This document shows, piece after piece, positions 1 to 9,606 of a stretch of 64,000 nt of DNA; the first letter of the stretch is position 1; every line of letters begins with the position of its first letter. Source of the stretch: Candidatus Aphodovivens excrementavium. GTDB taxonomy: Bacteria; Actinomycetota; Coriobacteriia; Coriobacteriales; Eggerthellaceae. Where the stretch lies: the NCBI GenBank assembly GCA_018715935.1, contig DVKR01000040.1, positions 22,084-86,083 of the forward strand, read 5' to 3'. Position numbers and translations under genes: made by a program. The notes under the pieces are model-generated. The model saw only the letters and a program-made list of their open reading frames with translations, was not told the origin of the DNA and did not search any database.

Positions 1-646
1 TCATGATGGGGTTCATAGAAACGAGGGTTTTGATCCCATAGGGCTTGGTGGTAAGCGCAACGAACTTCATCATAATCACCGGGCCCACGGCCAGAACCAG
101 ATCATAGTTCGCTCCTGCTTCGATGCGCTCTTGCAAGGGGGCCGTCACCACGCCCTTATTGCCGTTAGAGCCGTCGTCGGTCATCACCTTGTGCCAGGAA
201 GAGCATGCCGCCAGCTCGTCTTCAAGCAGGATGAGGTCTTTGTTACGAAAACCCGTAATCACGTCAACCTCGCACCCGTTTTCGTGCAACCACTTAGCCT
301 GCGGATACGCAATTGCCGTACCCAAACCACCGCCGATAACGCAGGCGCGCTTCACGCCCTCGAGCTCGGTGGGGTTTCCGAACGGGCCGGCGAAATCCAA
401 AAGCGCCTCGCCCGCCTTCAACGTGGCAAGGTGCATGGTAGTCGCACCCACCGCTTGGAACACGATGGTCACCGTGCCCGCTTCGGGATCGGTCTCGTTC
501 ATGGTAAGCGGAATGCGCTCGCCGTGCTCGTCGATGCGCAGCATGATGAACTGCCCGGGTTTTATCTTCTTCGCGATTTCCGGCGCGCGCACCACCATGC
601 GCGTCACCTCGGCGTTAAGCCGTTCTACCTGTTCAATGGGATACAC
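1..646 (-). CDS. FAD/NAD-binding oxidoreductase subunit (ferredoxin-NADP reductase / NfnA-like), 3' end outside window
   Basis: The 215 codons visible encode the start of a flavoprotein of the sulfide dehydrogenase / dihydroorotate dehydrogenase electron-transfer family, which includes the small subunit of NADH-dependent ferredoxin:NADP oxidoreductase (NfnA). An N-terminal FAD-binding barrel (residues about 1-95, with PGQFIMLR and IPLTMN, where PLT follows the flavin-binding pattern) is followed by a Rossmann nucleotide-binding half starting at VIGGGLGTA. The frame is closed by a TGA just upstream, so the GTG at 646 is the only possible start; a GGGGG stretch lies about 12 bases before it. 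The gene runs leftwards off the window, so the C-terminal iron-sulfur cysteines cannot be checked. In this family the next gene is usually the large glutamate-synthase-like subunit, which would lie left of base 1. The family is clear; the exact substrate is inference. Confidence 0.85.
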   Translation of the reverse strand, partial: MYPIEQVERLNAEVTRMVVRAPEIAKKIKPGQFIMLRIDEHGERIPLTMNETDPEAGTVTIVFQAVGATTMHLATLKAGEALLDFAGPFGNPTELEGVKRACVIGGGLGTAIAYPQAKWLHENGCEVDVITGFRNKDLILLEDELAACSSWHKVMTDDGSNGNKGVVTAPLQERIEAGANYDLVLAVGPVIMMKFVALTTKPYGIKTLVSMNPIM

Positions 647-772
647 CTGGCTTCAATCCCCCTCGTTATATGGTTGCTTTGGGAAGCTATCAGTATATCA
701 GCCAAAGAAGAACGGTTGGTGGCGCTTGGCGTTTCTGCACGTTAGACGGTTGCGTTTTCGCGTGGAGGGAAA

Positions 773-1333
773 CTAGGCGCGCAGCAGCTCGCCCAGCGTG
801 GCGAAATCGTCTTCAAGGGCTACGCGCTTGCTTCCGTCGTAGAGCGCAGCCGCCGGATGAAAAATGGGAAACACCTTGAACTTGCCCGCCATCTGCAGCT
901 TTCCATGCAGGCGCGTGATGCCCACTTCGGTCTTCAAGATAAACTTGGTTGAAAAGTTCCCCAGAGTCACAATGAACTCGGGGTCGATGGTGCGCGTCTG
1001 CTCGCGCAGATATGGCGTGCACAGCTCAATTTCCTCAGGTCGCGGGTTGCGGTTTCCCGGAGGACGACATTTCAGCACATTGGCAATGAAAACGTCTTCG
1101 CGCTTGAGACCCGCGATGGCAAGCAGCTCGTTAAGGTACTTTCCGGCGGCGCCTACAAACGGCTCGCCCTGCAGGTCCTCGTTTTTACCAGGAGCCTCGC
1201 CGACAATCAGCACGCGGGCATTGGGGTTTCCCTCGCCGAACACCGTTTGCGTGCGGCCGTCGGCAAGCGGGCAGCGGTGGCATGCCTGCACTTCGGCACG
1301 AATTTCATCCAAAGGAATGTGCGGTTTATGCAT
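773..1333 (-). CDS. Uracil-DNA glycosylase, family 4/5 type
   Basis: This 186-residue protein removes uracil from DNA as the first step of base excision repair. It has the family 4 layout: a [4Fe-4S] cluster site formed by C18, C21, C89 and C105, the GEAPG active-site loop near residues 45-49, and the late FHPAA segment that corresponds to the conserved HP(S/A) motif. The length is typical. An in-frame TTG lies three codons upstream, but the ATG at 1333 has AAGGTGG nine bases before it and is the better start. The gene begins 55 bases after the stop of the alanine racemase gene on the same strand, so they may be co-transcribed. Confidence 0.93.
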   Translation of the reverse strand: MHKPHIPLDEIRAEVQACHRCPLADGRTQTVFGEGNPNARVLIVGEAPGKNEDLQGEPFVGAAGKYLNELLAIAGLKREDVFIANVLKCRPPGNRNPRPEEIELCTPYLREQTRTIDPEFIVTLGNFSTKFILKTEVGITRLHGKLQMAGKFKVFPIFHPAAALYDGSKRVALEDDFATLGELLRA

Positions 1334-1388
1334 TGAGAACAACCACCTTACTCGTACACTTCAGAAAGACCGCCTGCGCTGCGGGCGA

Positions 1389-3005
1389 TTACTTGTAAAC
1401 CTTCGGAAGACGCAAACCAAACCCGCACGCCATCTCGTAGTTGATGGTTCCCAACGTTGCCGCCATCTCGTCAAGCGTTATCTCGGCGTCTCCTTGCCGG
1501 CCGACGAGCAAAACCTCGTCGCCAATTTGCGGGTCGAGCCTGCGACGCGTTCCGTAAATGCGCATGTCAACCTCGAACATGCACATGTCCATGCAGATCT
1601 GACCCACCTGACGGCAGCGACGCCCATCAACGATCACGTCGGTTAGGCCCGAAAGCTCGTGACGCAGACCATCGGCATACCCAACGGGAATAGTGCAGAT
1701 CTTCACGCTGCCGGGGCTGCGGTATTCAAGGCCGTAGCTCACGCCCTCGCCCACCGCAACGGTGCGCGTGTCGGTAATGCGCGCGTGCACGCTCATGGCG
1801 GGGCGCAAGTCAAGCAGCCCGTAGGTTTCGCTTGAGGCGTGCAGGCCGTAAAGCGATATTCCCAAGCGCGTCATATCGAAGTGAACGTCGCCAAAGCGCG
1901 CGCCCGCCGCCGTATTGGCAGCATGCACAATTCCCGGATTGATGCCCGACGCGCGCAGCGCCGACACCGCTTCGATAAAGCGCTTGGCTTGGATTTGGAA
2001 ATCGAGCGTCTCGGCAGCATCGGCCGTAGCGAAGTGGGTGAACACCCCGGTCAACTCGAGTGCTCGGTGAAAGCCGATTTGCGTCATGAACTCAATCACT
2101 TGGTCGTACCGCACGCCAATGCGGTTCATGCCCGTGTTGACGGCAAGGTGGTACGGTGCGCGAATCCCAAATGCATCGGCGGTTTCGGCATAGGCTATGG
2201 CGAATTCCGGCGTGTACACAGCCGGGGTAATCTTGTAGGCAAGAAGCAGCGGAGCCGCAGTTGCCGGCGGTTCCGACAAGATGAGAATAGGAGCGTTCAC
2301 CAGCGCTTCTCGCAGTTTGATGGCTTCGTTTACCGTGGCGACACCCAGCCATTCCGCACCCGAATTGAGCGCAGTACGCGCCACTTGCACGGCCCCATGA
2401 CCATAGGCGTCGGCTTTGACGATGGCCATCAGGCGCGTAGAGCGGGCGAGTCGCCTGCGGTATTCCATCACGTTGTGCCGAATGGCAGAAAGGTCAACCT
2501 CCACCCACGACCAACGGCGGTCGACATCAGGAATGGTGCGCAGCTTTTCAGGGTCGAAATGAAGCGCGCCTGCTGCATCGCGTTCGGTGTCGCGCGCGAA
2601 TTTAAGCGCCCCTTTTGCAACTGAGTTAACGGATGCGGGGCTGAAGGGATAGGACTGGCTTCCGCCGAACGCCGACTGGTTGCCGCCGAACATGGGCTGG
2701 CTGCCGCTCGATGCAGAATGGCCACCTCCAAACGCGGATCCGCCCCCTGACGCAGAAGAGCTGCCGTCGAACGTCGAACGGACATCTCCACCTTGGGCGA
2801 AGCGACCGCGATAGCCCTGGTCGGAAAAGGCTTCTTCCGTCGATTGCGCCGTTGCGGCAGACTGACCGGCCGCGGCCGAACGCGCCCCTATCGCAGACGA
2901 AGCGGGCGTCACCGGCGTGCGACCAACGCTGACGCTTGCCGGCACAAAGCCCGGTTTGCGCCGAGCGAAGCCGGTGAAGCCATTCAGCGGTTCTTCGTTA
3001 GTCAC
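1389..3005 (-). CDS. alr: Alanine racemase with long low-complexity N-terminal extension
   Basis: This PLP enzyme interconverts L- and D-alanine and supplies D-alanine for peptidoglycan. The catalytic core starts near residue 167 (WVEVDLSAI) and holds the PLP lysine in VKADAYGHG (about K197), the SYG tyrosine motif (GEGVSYGLEYR) and the ICMDM segment near the C-terminus. Usual alanine racemases have 360-390 residues; this one has 538 because about 165 residues precede the core. That extension is rich in Ser, Gly and Ala, with repeated FGGG/FGGN/FGGS units. I chose the GTG at 3005 because AAAGGGAGGG sits five bases upstream; an ATG at 3032 has no such site. A ddl gene near 57 kb is the next enzyme in D-alanine use. 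The enzyme call is firm; the role of the extension is unknown. Confidence 0.95.
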   Translation of the reverse strand: MTNEEPLNGFTGFARRKPGFVPASVSVGRTPVTPASSAIGARSAAAGQSAATAQSTEEAFSDQGYRGRFAQGGDVRSTFDGSSSASGGGSAFGGGHSASSGSQPMFGGNQSAFGGSQSYPFSPASVNSVAKGALKFARDTERDAAGALHFDPEKLRTIPDVDRRWSWVEVDLSAIRHNVMEYRRRLARSTRLMAIVKADAYGHGAVQVARTALNSGAEWLGVATVNEAIKLREALVNAPILILSEPPATAAPLLLAYKITPAVYTPEFAIAYAETADAFGIRAPYHLAVNTGMNRIGVRYDQVIEFMTQIGFHRALELTGVFTHFATADAAETLDFQIQAKRFIEAVSALRASGINPGIVHAANTAAGARFGDVHFDMTRLGISLYGLHASSETYGLLDLRPAMSVHARITDTRTVAVGEGVSYGLEYRSPGSVKICTIPVGYADGLRHELSGLTDVIVDGRRCRQVGQICMDMCMFEVDMRIYGTRRRLDPQIGDEVLLVGRQGDAEITLDEMAATLGTINYEMACGFGLRLPKVYK

Positions 3006-3178
3006 AGTGCCCTCCCTTTCAAAATCGGGCATCAGTATAGCACTGAGACTTTTTCTGAAAGCCGCGTTTGCGCAACCTCACTCTAAGAACGAAACTCAGC
3101 GAAAGGGGAGCTGGTCGTGTTCTGCAGCGCTTGCGCACCTGCGCGCATGCCATCCACACGTGCGCGACCCTCGGCGAA

Positions 3179-3238
3179 AGCCAAGCCGACTCAGCAAGAG
3201 CCAAGCTGGCACGACGAGAGCCAAACTGACTCAGTGGC
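3179..3238. repeat. 20-bp tandem repeat, three copies
   Basis: Three imperfect copies of a unit starting AGCCAAGC begin at 3179, 3199 and 3219, an exact 20-base period. The third copy runs over the stop codon of the moaB-like gene (3231-3233). It is one of several unrelated short arrays at gene ends in this window. Confidence 0.7.
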
Positions 3239-3713
3239 CGCCGCCTGCCATCATCTTTGCGGCATGGGGAAGCGCTTTCACGATGCCCTCCCAGTTCTCA
3301 CGCGCAGCCTTTTCGCTTCCTGGCAAGTTGATAACCAGGTGCCGACCGCGCTGCATGCACAAAGCGCGCGAAAGCATGGCGTACGGCGTGATTGCCAGCG
3401 AATGCGCGCGCATGGCTTCCGCAATACCCGGAACGTTGCGCTCGCACACGTCCATCGTAGCCTCCGGAGTGACGTCGCGCAGGGAAAGGCCGCTGCCACC
3501 GCACGTCAAAACGATGTCGACGTCCAACTCGTCGCATGCCGAAACAATGGCAGCCGCAATGTCGGCACGCTCGTCTTTTACCACCACATGGCTTTTGCAC
3601 TCCCAGCCGTTTTCGGAGATGAGGCTTTCAAGCGCCGCCCCCGCAGTGTCTTCTTTCATGCTGCGCGTATCCGAACACGTGATGATGGCAAACGTTAAGG
3701 CGTTTTCTGACAT
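3231..3713 (-). CDS. MoaB/MogA-type molybdenum cofactor biosynthesis protein
   Basis: This 160-residue protein belongs to the MoCF-binding family that adenylylates molybdopterin before metal insertion. Diagnostic segments are the N-terminal AIITCSDTR strand, the TCGGSGLSLRDVTPEAT loop that binds molybdopterin, and the late INLPGSEKAARENW segment. The start at 3713 is supported by GGAGGA about seven bases upstream; an in-frame ATG nine codons earlier lacks this. It lies 51 bases after moeA on the same strand, so the two steps of molybdenum insertion are probably expressed together. MogA and MoaB cannot be separated by eye. The last codons lie inside a 20-bp tandem repeat array. Confidence 0.92.
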   Translation of the reverse strand: MSENALTFAIITCSDTRSMKEDTAGAALESLISENGWECKSHVVVKDERADIAAAIVSACDELDVDIVLTCGGSGLSLRDVTPEATMDVCERNVPGIAEAMRAHSLAITPYAMLSRALCMQRGRHLVINLPGSEKAARENWEGIVKALPHAAKMMAGGGH

Positions 3714-3764
3714 TGGACGCTCCTCCTTCGCTTGAGGCAAACAAGACGCTTTGTTCGCGAACCC

Positions 3765-5021
3765 CTAGATAACCGTTTCTTCTGCTACGTCCAGCAACAC
3801 GCATTCCACGAGATCGCCCGCAGAACGCCCGCCTTGGCCCTCGGGCAGCACGGCCATGCAATTGCTGCGCTGGATAACTCCAAACAAGCCAGAGCTTTGA
3901 TTCTTCGCCGGCTCGACGATGTAGCTTCCGTCTTCGTCTTTGCGCAGCGTCGAGCGCAAAAAGAGACGACGTGAGTCGTTCTTCTTGGTGTCGTGCGCCA
4001 GTTTCGCCATAACCGAGGGACGCACGAAGTGGTTGTAACCCTGCATCTTGCGTAAGGCGGGTCGGATGATCATCTCGAACCCGCAGTAGGCGGCAGCCGG
4101 GTTGCCCGGCAGGCCGAACACCGGCGTCTCCCGCACGACGCCGAACGTTTGCGCCTTGCCCGGGCGCATGTTCACGGTGGTCATCAGGAGGGTTCCGAGC
4201 TTTTCCACAACCGGCTTTATGAAGTCGAAGTCGCCGTTAGAGGCGCCGCCGCTGGTTACCACGAAATCGTAGTCGTAGGTTGCATCGGAAACCACCTGGG
4301 CAAGCGCGTCTTCGTCGTCGGTCACAATGGGCAAAATGGTGGGCACCGCCCCGGCAGCCTGAGCGCACGCCGCAAGCGCATAGCTGTTTGAATTGCGGAT
4401 CTTGCCGGGGGTGGGCATCTCGGTGGGATCAACCAGCTCAGAGCCTATGGCAATTATCGCAACGCGCGGGCGACGATACACCGGCGCTTCGATGATGCCG
4501 CATCCGGCCAGAAAGCCCGCACCCGCCGAACCGATGATCTCCCCTTTCGAAACCACCACTTCGCCGGCTTTGGCCTCCTCGCCCGCCTGGCGCACGTTCG
4601 AGCCCAGCTTGGTGGGGGCGTCGAACGCCACGCGGCTGCCCGGCTTGCCGTCACCGGAGACAACGCTCACGATCTCGTATTTCACTACGGAATCGGCATC
4701 GTCTGGCAGCGGCGCACCTGTCATGATGCGCACGCATTGACCAGGCTCGATAACTCCTTCGAAGGTCTCCCCGGCGGCAATTTCGGCAATGACGTCAAGC
4801 TCTACCGGAGCTTCGGCAGTTGCTTGTGCCAGCTCGCTTGCGCGCAAAGCGAAGCCATCCATGGCGGAGTGCGCAAAGGGCGACACGTCAATGTCGCTGC
4901 GCAGGTCTTCCGCGGCAACGCGTCCAACCGCATCGAGCAACCCCACCGTTTCGACGGGAAGTACCGACACCTGGGAAAGCACAAGCTCGCGCGCTTCCTC
5001 AAGCGAGATCATTTCAGCCAT
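3765..5021 (-). CDS. moeA: Molybdopterin molybdenumtransferase MoeA
   Basis: This 418-residue enzyme inserts molybdate into adenylylated molybdopterin. Domain order is typical: the N-terminal linker and lid region with DVSPFAHSAMDGFALR, a central MoCF-binding domain from about residue 175 with TSGGASNGDFDF and VNMRPGKAQTFG, the GLPGNPAAAYCGFE signature, and a C-terminal beta-barrel domain. The ATG at 5021 has AAAGGGG five bases upstream. It is the first gene of a moeA-moaB unit. The presence of Moco synthesis suggests molybdoenzymes elsewhere in the genome, such as DMSO-reductase-family enzymes common in this bacterial group (inference). Confidence 0.96.
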   Translation of the reverse strand: MAEMISLEEARELVLSQVSVLPVETVGLLDAVGRVAAEDLRSDIDVSPFAHSAMDGFALRASELAQATAEAPVELDVIAEIAAGETFEGVIEPGQCVRIMTGAPLPDDADSVVKYEIVSVVSGDGKPGSRVAFDAPTKLGSNVRQAGEEAKAGEVVVSKGEIIGSAGAGFLAGCGIIEAPVYRRPRVAIIAIGSELVDPTEMPTPGKIRNSNSYALAACAQAAGAVPTILPIVTDDEDALAQVVSDATYDYDFVVTSGGASNGDFDFIKPVVEKLGTLLMTTVNMRPGKAQTFGVVRETPVFGLPGNPAAAYCGFEMIIRPALRKMQGYNHFVRPSVMAKLAHDTKKNDSRRLFLRSTLRKDEDGSYIVEPAKNQSSGLFGVIQRSNCMAVLPEGQGGRSAGDLVECVLLDVAEETVI

Positions 5022-5533
5022 TACAGCCCCTTTCAGCTACAAACTGCACGACACATCCCCAGCATGCCGTGCGCCTATCCAAAGCAGTATGTGCGGCCGC
5101 ACGTCTAGCCGCACGCGCGTCAGTCGTCCAGACGCAATGCCCGTTCATTTACCGTCCGTTCATTATAGCGTTCTTAGAATGATCGTTAAGCACTCCCCGC
5201 GATTTTTCGCCCTCAGCTCACCTCCAACTCGCCACGCCAACGTTCCATGCGTGTCAAAGACGCGTCAAAGGAACATATCAAACGGCGCGCTGCCACAACG
5301 CCTCTGGACGCTCTTTCCCGTGCGTAAATGGAACAGTTCAGCCTACTGCGGCAACCGTCCCGTCGGCCTATAGCAGCACCGCTCCTGTCGCCCTCTTGCG
5401 ACAGCGTCCCATCTCCCTCTTTACGCAGAAGAACAAACCGTTTATGACAAATAGCGAAAACTTCAGGATAAGCCAAAAAGCAACGAGCGGCATCGTCTAG
5501 AATCCACTGAGTCAATCTTGAGGAGGCAAAACG
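5022..5533. other. Intergenic gap between divergent moeA and carbonic anhydrase-like gene
   Basis: This 512-base stretch separates two divergent genes and must hold both promoters. I see no convincing coding frame, RNA gene or recognised riboswitch. The last 20 bases contain the strong GAGGAGG ribosome binding site of the gene at 5534. Confidence 0.5.
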
Positions 5534-6076
5534 ATGTATAGGCAAGTGAAGATGCATCCCTCGGCGCGCATTGCACCTTCGGCAAGTATCGTGGGTCGCG
5601 TGGAGATAGGGTCCGATGTAACCGTGTTGTCGGGAGCGCGCGTGCGCGGCGACGACGCTGCCGTGATTGTGGGGGCTGGCTCGAACCTGCAGGAAAACAC
5701 CGTTGTTCACGTCTATGGCGGATTCCCTGTCATACTTCACGAGCGAGTTTCGGTAGGGCATGGCGCCATCATCCACGGATGCGAGATCGGCCACGACACG
5801 CTCGTGGGCATGGGAGCGATTGTGATGAACGGCGCCAAGGTCGGCCCCGAAAGCGTGATTGCTGCGGGCGCGGTGATTACAGAAGGCAAGGAATTCCCTG
5901 CTCGCAGCATGCTCGTGGGCACACCCGCGCGCCTGGTGCGCACGCTGTCGGACGAAGAGGTAGAAAGACTCTGCCGCTACGCCAGCGAAGAGTATTTGCG
6001 TGTGGGCGACCAAATGCTCCAGGAAGGCCTGTTGCGCCACCCCAATCCCGAAGAGAACATCCACCTGCCCGAATAA
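5534..6076 (+). CDS. Gamma carbonic anhydrase-like hexapeptide-repeat protein
   Basis: This 180-residue protein folds as a left-handed beta-helix of hexapeptide repeats (PSARIAPSASIVGRVEIG and following) like gamma-class carbonic anhydrases and the PaaY/YrdA group. Candidate metal ligands are the histidines in VVHVYGG, SVGHGAIIHG and GHD, which match the three zinc histidines of the family. The C-terminal helix (VRTLSDEEVERL) is also typical. GAGGAGG lies eight bases before the ATG. It stands alone and is followed by a strong terminator. Carbonic anhydrase activity is plausible but many family members are uncharacterised. Confidence 0.85.
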   Translation: MYRQVKMHPSARIAPSASIVGRVEIGSDVTVLSGARVRGDDAAVIVGAGSNLQENTVVHVYGGFPVILHERVSVGHGAIIHGCEIGHDTLVGMGAIVMNGAKVGPESVIAAGAVITEGKEFPARSMLVGTPARLVRTLSDEEVERLCRYASEEYLRVGDQMLQEGLLRHPNPEENIHLPE

Positions 6077-6126
6077 GCAAGACGCACGCGCGCCCTCGCC
6101 CAGCGAACAGCAACAAGGCGCGGAAC

Positions 6127-6171
6127 AAAAAGCCCCTGCGACTGGACTTCAATCCATCGCAGGGGCTTTTT
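6127..6171. terminator. Bidirectional terminator
   Basis: A perfect 15-base stem, AAAAAGCCCCTGCGA with its complement TCGCAGGGGCTTTTT, encloses a 15-base loop. The A and T tails on both sides suit termination of the carbonic anhydrase-like gene on the plus strand and of enolase on the minus strand. Confidence 0.9.
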
Positions 6172-6270
6172 CGACACAGTCCCAAGCACTACCTCGCAGT
6201 TCATGCGAAGCTTGAAGCTGGCTGCAAGGCCATCCCGTTCGCGCAAAGACAGCGAGAGGCGTCCTCGCGC

Positions 6271-6344
6271 AGTATCAGGCAGCTCCACCGAGCATCAGGC
6301 AGCTTCGCCGAGCGTCGGGCAGCTTCTCGCCGAGCGTCGGGCCG
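6271..6344. repeat. 20-22 bp tandem repeat, three and a half copies
   Basis: Units begin at 6271, 6291, 6311 and 6333 (partial), each of the form AG(C/T)(A/G)TC(A/G)GGCAGC followed by a CCG end. The array ends seven bases before the enolase stop codon. Confidence 0.75.
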
Positions 6345-6350
6345 ACGAAA

Positions 6351-7772
<1,422 letters not shown>

Positions 7773-7911
7773 TCATGCGTCTGGCAGCTGGTGGAAGTCG
7801 GCCAGCACGACGCGCGCCTGCGAATACGCGTCTGCGTGGCAAAGCCTCAGCAAAGGCAGCTCCTGCGCATTGGGTAACGAGCTTGCAAGGGAAAGAGCTG
7901 TTAAAAGGCAC

Positions 7912-8790
7912 CTAGCCAAACAGCGAGAGCACGATGCAGAGCGCAAGGCCTACAGCCGTAACGAGCGCTGCGTCGACACCGAACTTGCGGTGCGAGAGAG
8001 ACGTCCGACAAACGCCGGGAGCACCGTAGCAGCGCGCGTCCATCGCCAGCGCTAAATTGTCGGCGCGTCTAAACATTCCCACAAACAGGGGCACAAGCAC
8101 CGTTGCCCACGCTCTCACGCGCGCGACCAGCCCTTTTTCACCGAACTTCGCACCACGCGCCCATTGGGCATCATGAATGCGCCCCAGCTCTTCGGCAACC
8201 AGCGGGATAAACCGCAACGCTATCGAGAGAACAGACGCCACATCGTCTACGGGAACATGCATCACGCGCAACGGACGCAGAAAGCTTGAGAAAGCCTCGG
8301 TGAGCTGGGTAGACGTAGTGGTAAAACTCACTATTAGGCTGGCAGCCACCAGAAGAAGAATCCGAACTGCGTAGAAGCAGCCGCGCTCGAATCCTGCGGG
8401 AACAAACCCAAAGGACCCCACCAACACAACGGGCGGCATCTGCGCCAGCAGCCCCGTCGATACGTCTCCCACTCCGCCAAAGGCGACTTCTTCCCGCATC
8501 GCCTGCGCCGCCGTCTGCACCGCTGCCGCATCAAATGAAAACGAATTGGCGACCACCGCGAACAGGGCAATCACCACAATAGGCACCGACAAGGCACCGA
8601 TGCGACTGGGGGGAATGCGCCCCGCCGCGCAGAGCGCCGCAAACGCAAGTGCGCATACGCCCAGAGCCCACCACGTTTCCACCAAAAAAAGCGTGACTGA
8701 ATAGGCGATAAGGAGCACGATTTTCGCCCGTGCATCACAGGAGTGGACGGGAGATTGCCCGGCAATATACGTGTTGAGGTTGATGTTCAT
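7912..8790 (-). CDS. ecfT: ECF transporter transmembrane protein EcfT
   Basis: This 292-residue membrane protein is the T component of energy-coupling factor vitamin/metal importers. It has about six hydrophobic segments and, between them, the two short Ala-Arg-Gly-like coupling motifs (WARGAKFGEKG and MDARCYGAPG) that touch the ATPase subunits. In many genomes rplQ is followed by ecfA1, ecfA2 and ecfT; here ecfT comes 185 bases after rplQ and both ATPase genes are missing locally. The ribosome binding site is weak. It must work with ATPase and substrate-binding subunits encoded elsewhere. Confidence 0.88.
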   Translation of the reverse strand: MNINLNTYIAGQSPVHSCDARAKIVLLIAYSVTLFLVETWWALGVCALAFAALCAAGRIPPSRIGALSVPIVVIALFAVVANSFSFDAAAVQTAAQAMREEVAFGGVGDVSTGLLAQMPPVVLVGSFGFVPAGFERGCFYAVRILLLVAASLIVSFTTTSTQLTEAFSSFLRPLRVMHVPVDDVASVLSIALRFIPLVAEELGRIHDAQWARGAKFGEKGLVARVRAWATVLVPLFVGMFRRADNLALAMDARCYGAPGVCRTSLSHRKFGVDAALVTAVGLALCIVLSLFG

Positions 8791-8919
8791 CTCGGAAAGT
8801 ATGCCACATCTCGCTTCTGGACAAAGCTTGGCGCAAGAAAGCCCATCGGCAATCTAAATCGGCGACTGCAAGAAGGGCGCCTCCTCGCAAAGCCCTCTCG
8901 CCCATCGGCTCCAAATAAA

Positions 8920-8945
8920 AAGCCCCGGGGTTGCACCTCGGGGCT
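8920..8945 (-). terminator. Terminator after rplQ
   Basis: AAGCCCCGAGG pairs with CCCCGGGGCTT in this short GC-rich hairpin, and the minus strand continues into TTTTATTT. It sits 31 bases past the rplQ stop and should end the alpha operon. Confidence 0.8.
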
Positions 8946-8975
8946 TGATCTCTCGTGGTGTTGGAGAAAGGAGAG

Positions 8976-9593
8976 TTATTTCTCTTCCTTCTTCTCCTCT
9001 TCCTCAGCGGGAGCTTCGGCTTCCTCAGCAGCTTCCTCGGCGGGAGCCTCAGTTGCCTCGGCCGCCTCGGCCGCTTCTTCAGCAGCCTCCTCGGCTACCT
9101 CTTCGGTCTTTGCCTCCTCGGCAACTTCCTCGGCAGCCTCTTCCTCAGCTGCAGCCTTCTTGGGCTGCGCCTTCTTTGCAGCGGTCTTCTTGGCCGGCTT
9201 CTCGTCGTCTTTCTCGGCCTTCTTCCGCACGGGCTCGGTTACCAACTCCATGATGACCATGGGGGCATTGTCGCCTTTGCGATAACCCAGCTTCATGATG
9301 CGGGTGTAGCCACCCTGGCGATCCTGGAACATGCCCTGCGCGACCTTCTCGAAGACCTCGCGCACCAGCTCCTTGTTACCGCCCAGTGCGGCAATAGCCA
9401 GACGGCGAGAATGCAGGTCGCCCTTCTTTGCCCACGTGATGATCTTGTCAACGTCAGGGCGGATTTCCTTAGCGCGGGACTCGACCGTCTTAATGCGATC
9501 GTTGAGCAGCAGCGAAGAAACCAGGCTACGCTTCATAGCCTTGGTGTGGCTCTTGTCCGTGCCCAGCTTACGCCCCTTCTTGTAATGTCTCAT
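8976..9593 (-). CDS. rplQ: Ribosomal protein L17 with long acidic C-terminal tail
   Basis: The first 120 or so of 205 residues are a standard bL17 (MRHYKKGRKLGTDKSHTKAM and onwards). The protein is much longer than the usual 115-140 residues because of a charged tail: first Lys/Ala-rich, then about 55 residues almost entirely Ala and Glu. GGAGAAG precedes the ATG. It is the last gene of the alpha operon. Confidence 0.97.
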   Translation of the reverse strand: MRHYKKGRKLGTDKSHTKAMKRSLVSSLLLNDRIKTVESRAKEIRPDVDKIITWAKKGDLHSRRLAIAALGGNKELVREVFEKVAQGMFQDRQGGYTRIMKLGYRKGDNAPMVIMELVTEPVRKKAEKDDEKPAKKTAAKKAQPKKAAAEEEAAEEVAEEAKTEEVAEEAAEEAAEAAEATEAPAEEAAEEAEAPAEEEEKKEEK

Positions 9594-9606
9594 GATCTTG
9601 CTTCTC

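Noticed and set aside
5022..5100. Molybdenum cofactor riboswitch before moeA
   Set aside because: No recognisable multi-stem structure is visible; moeA has an ordinary short leader with a good ribosome binding site.
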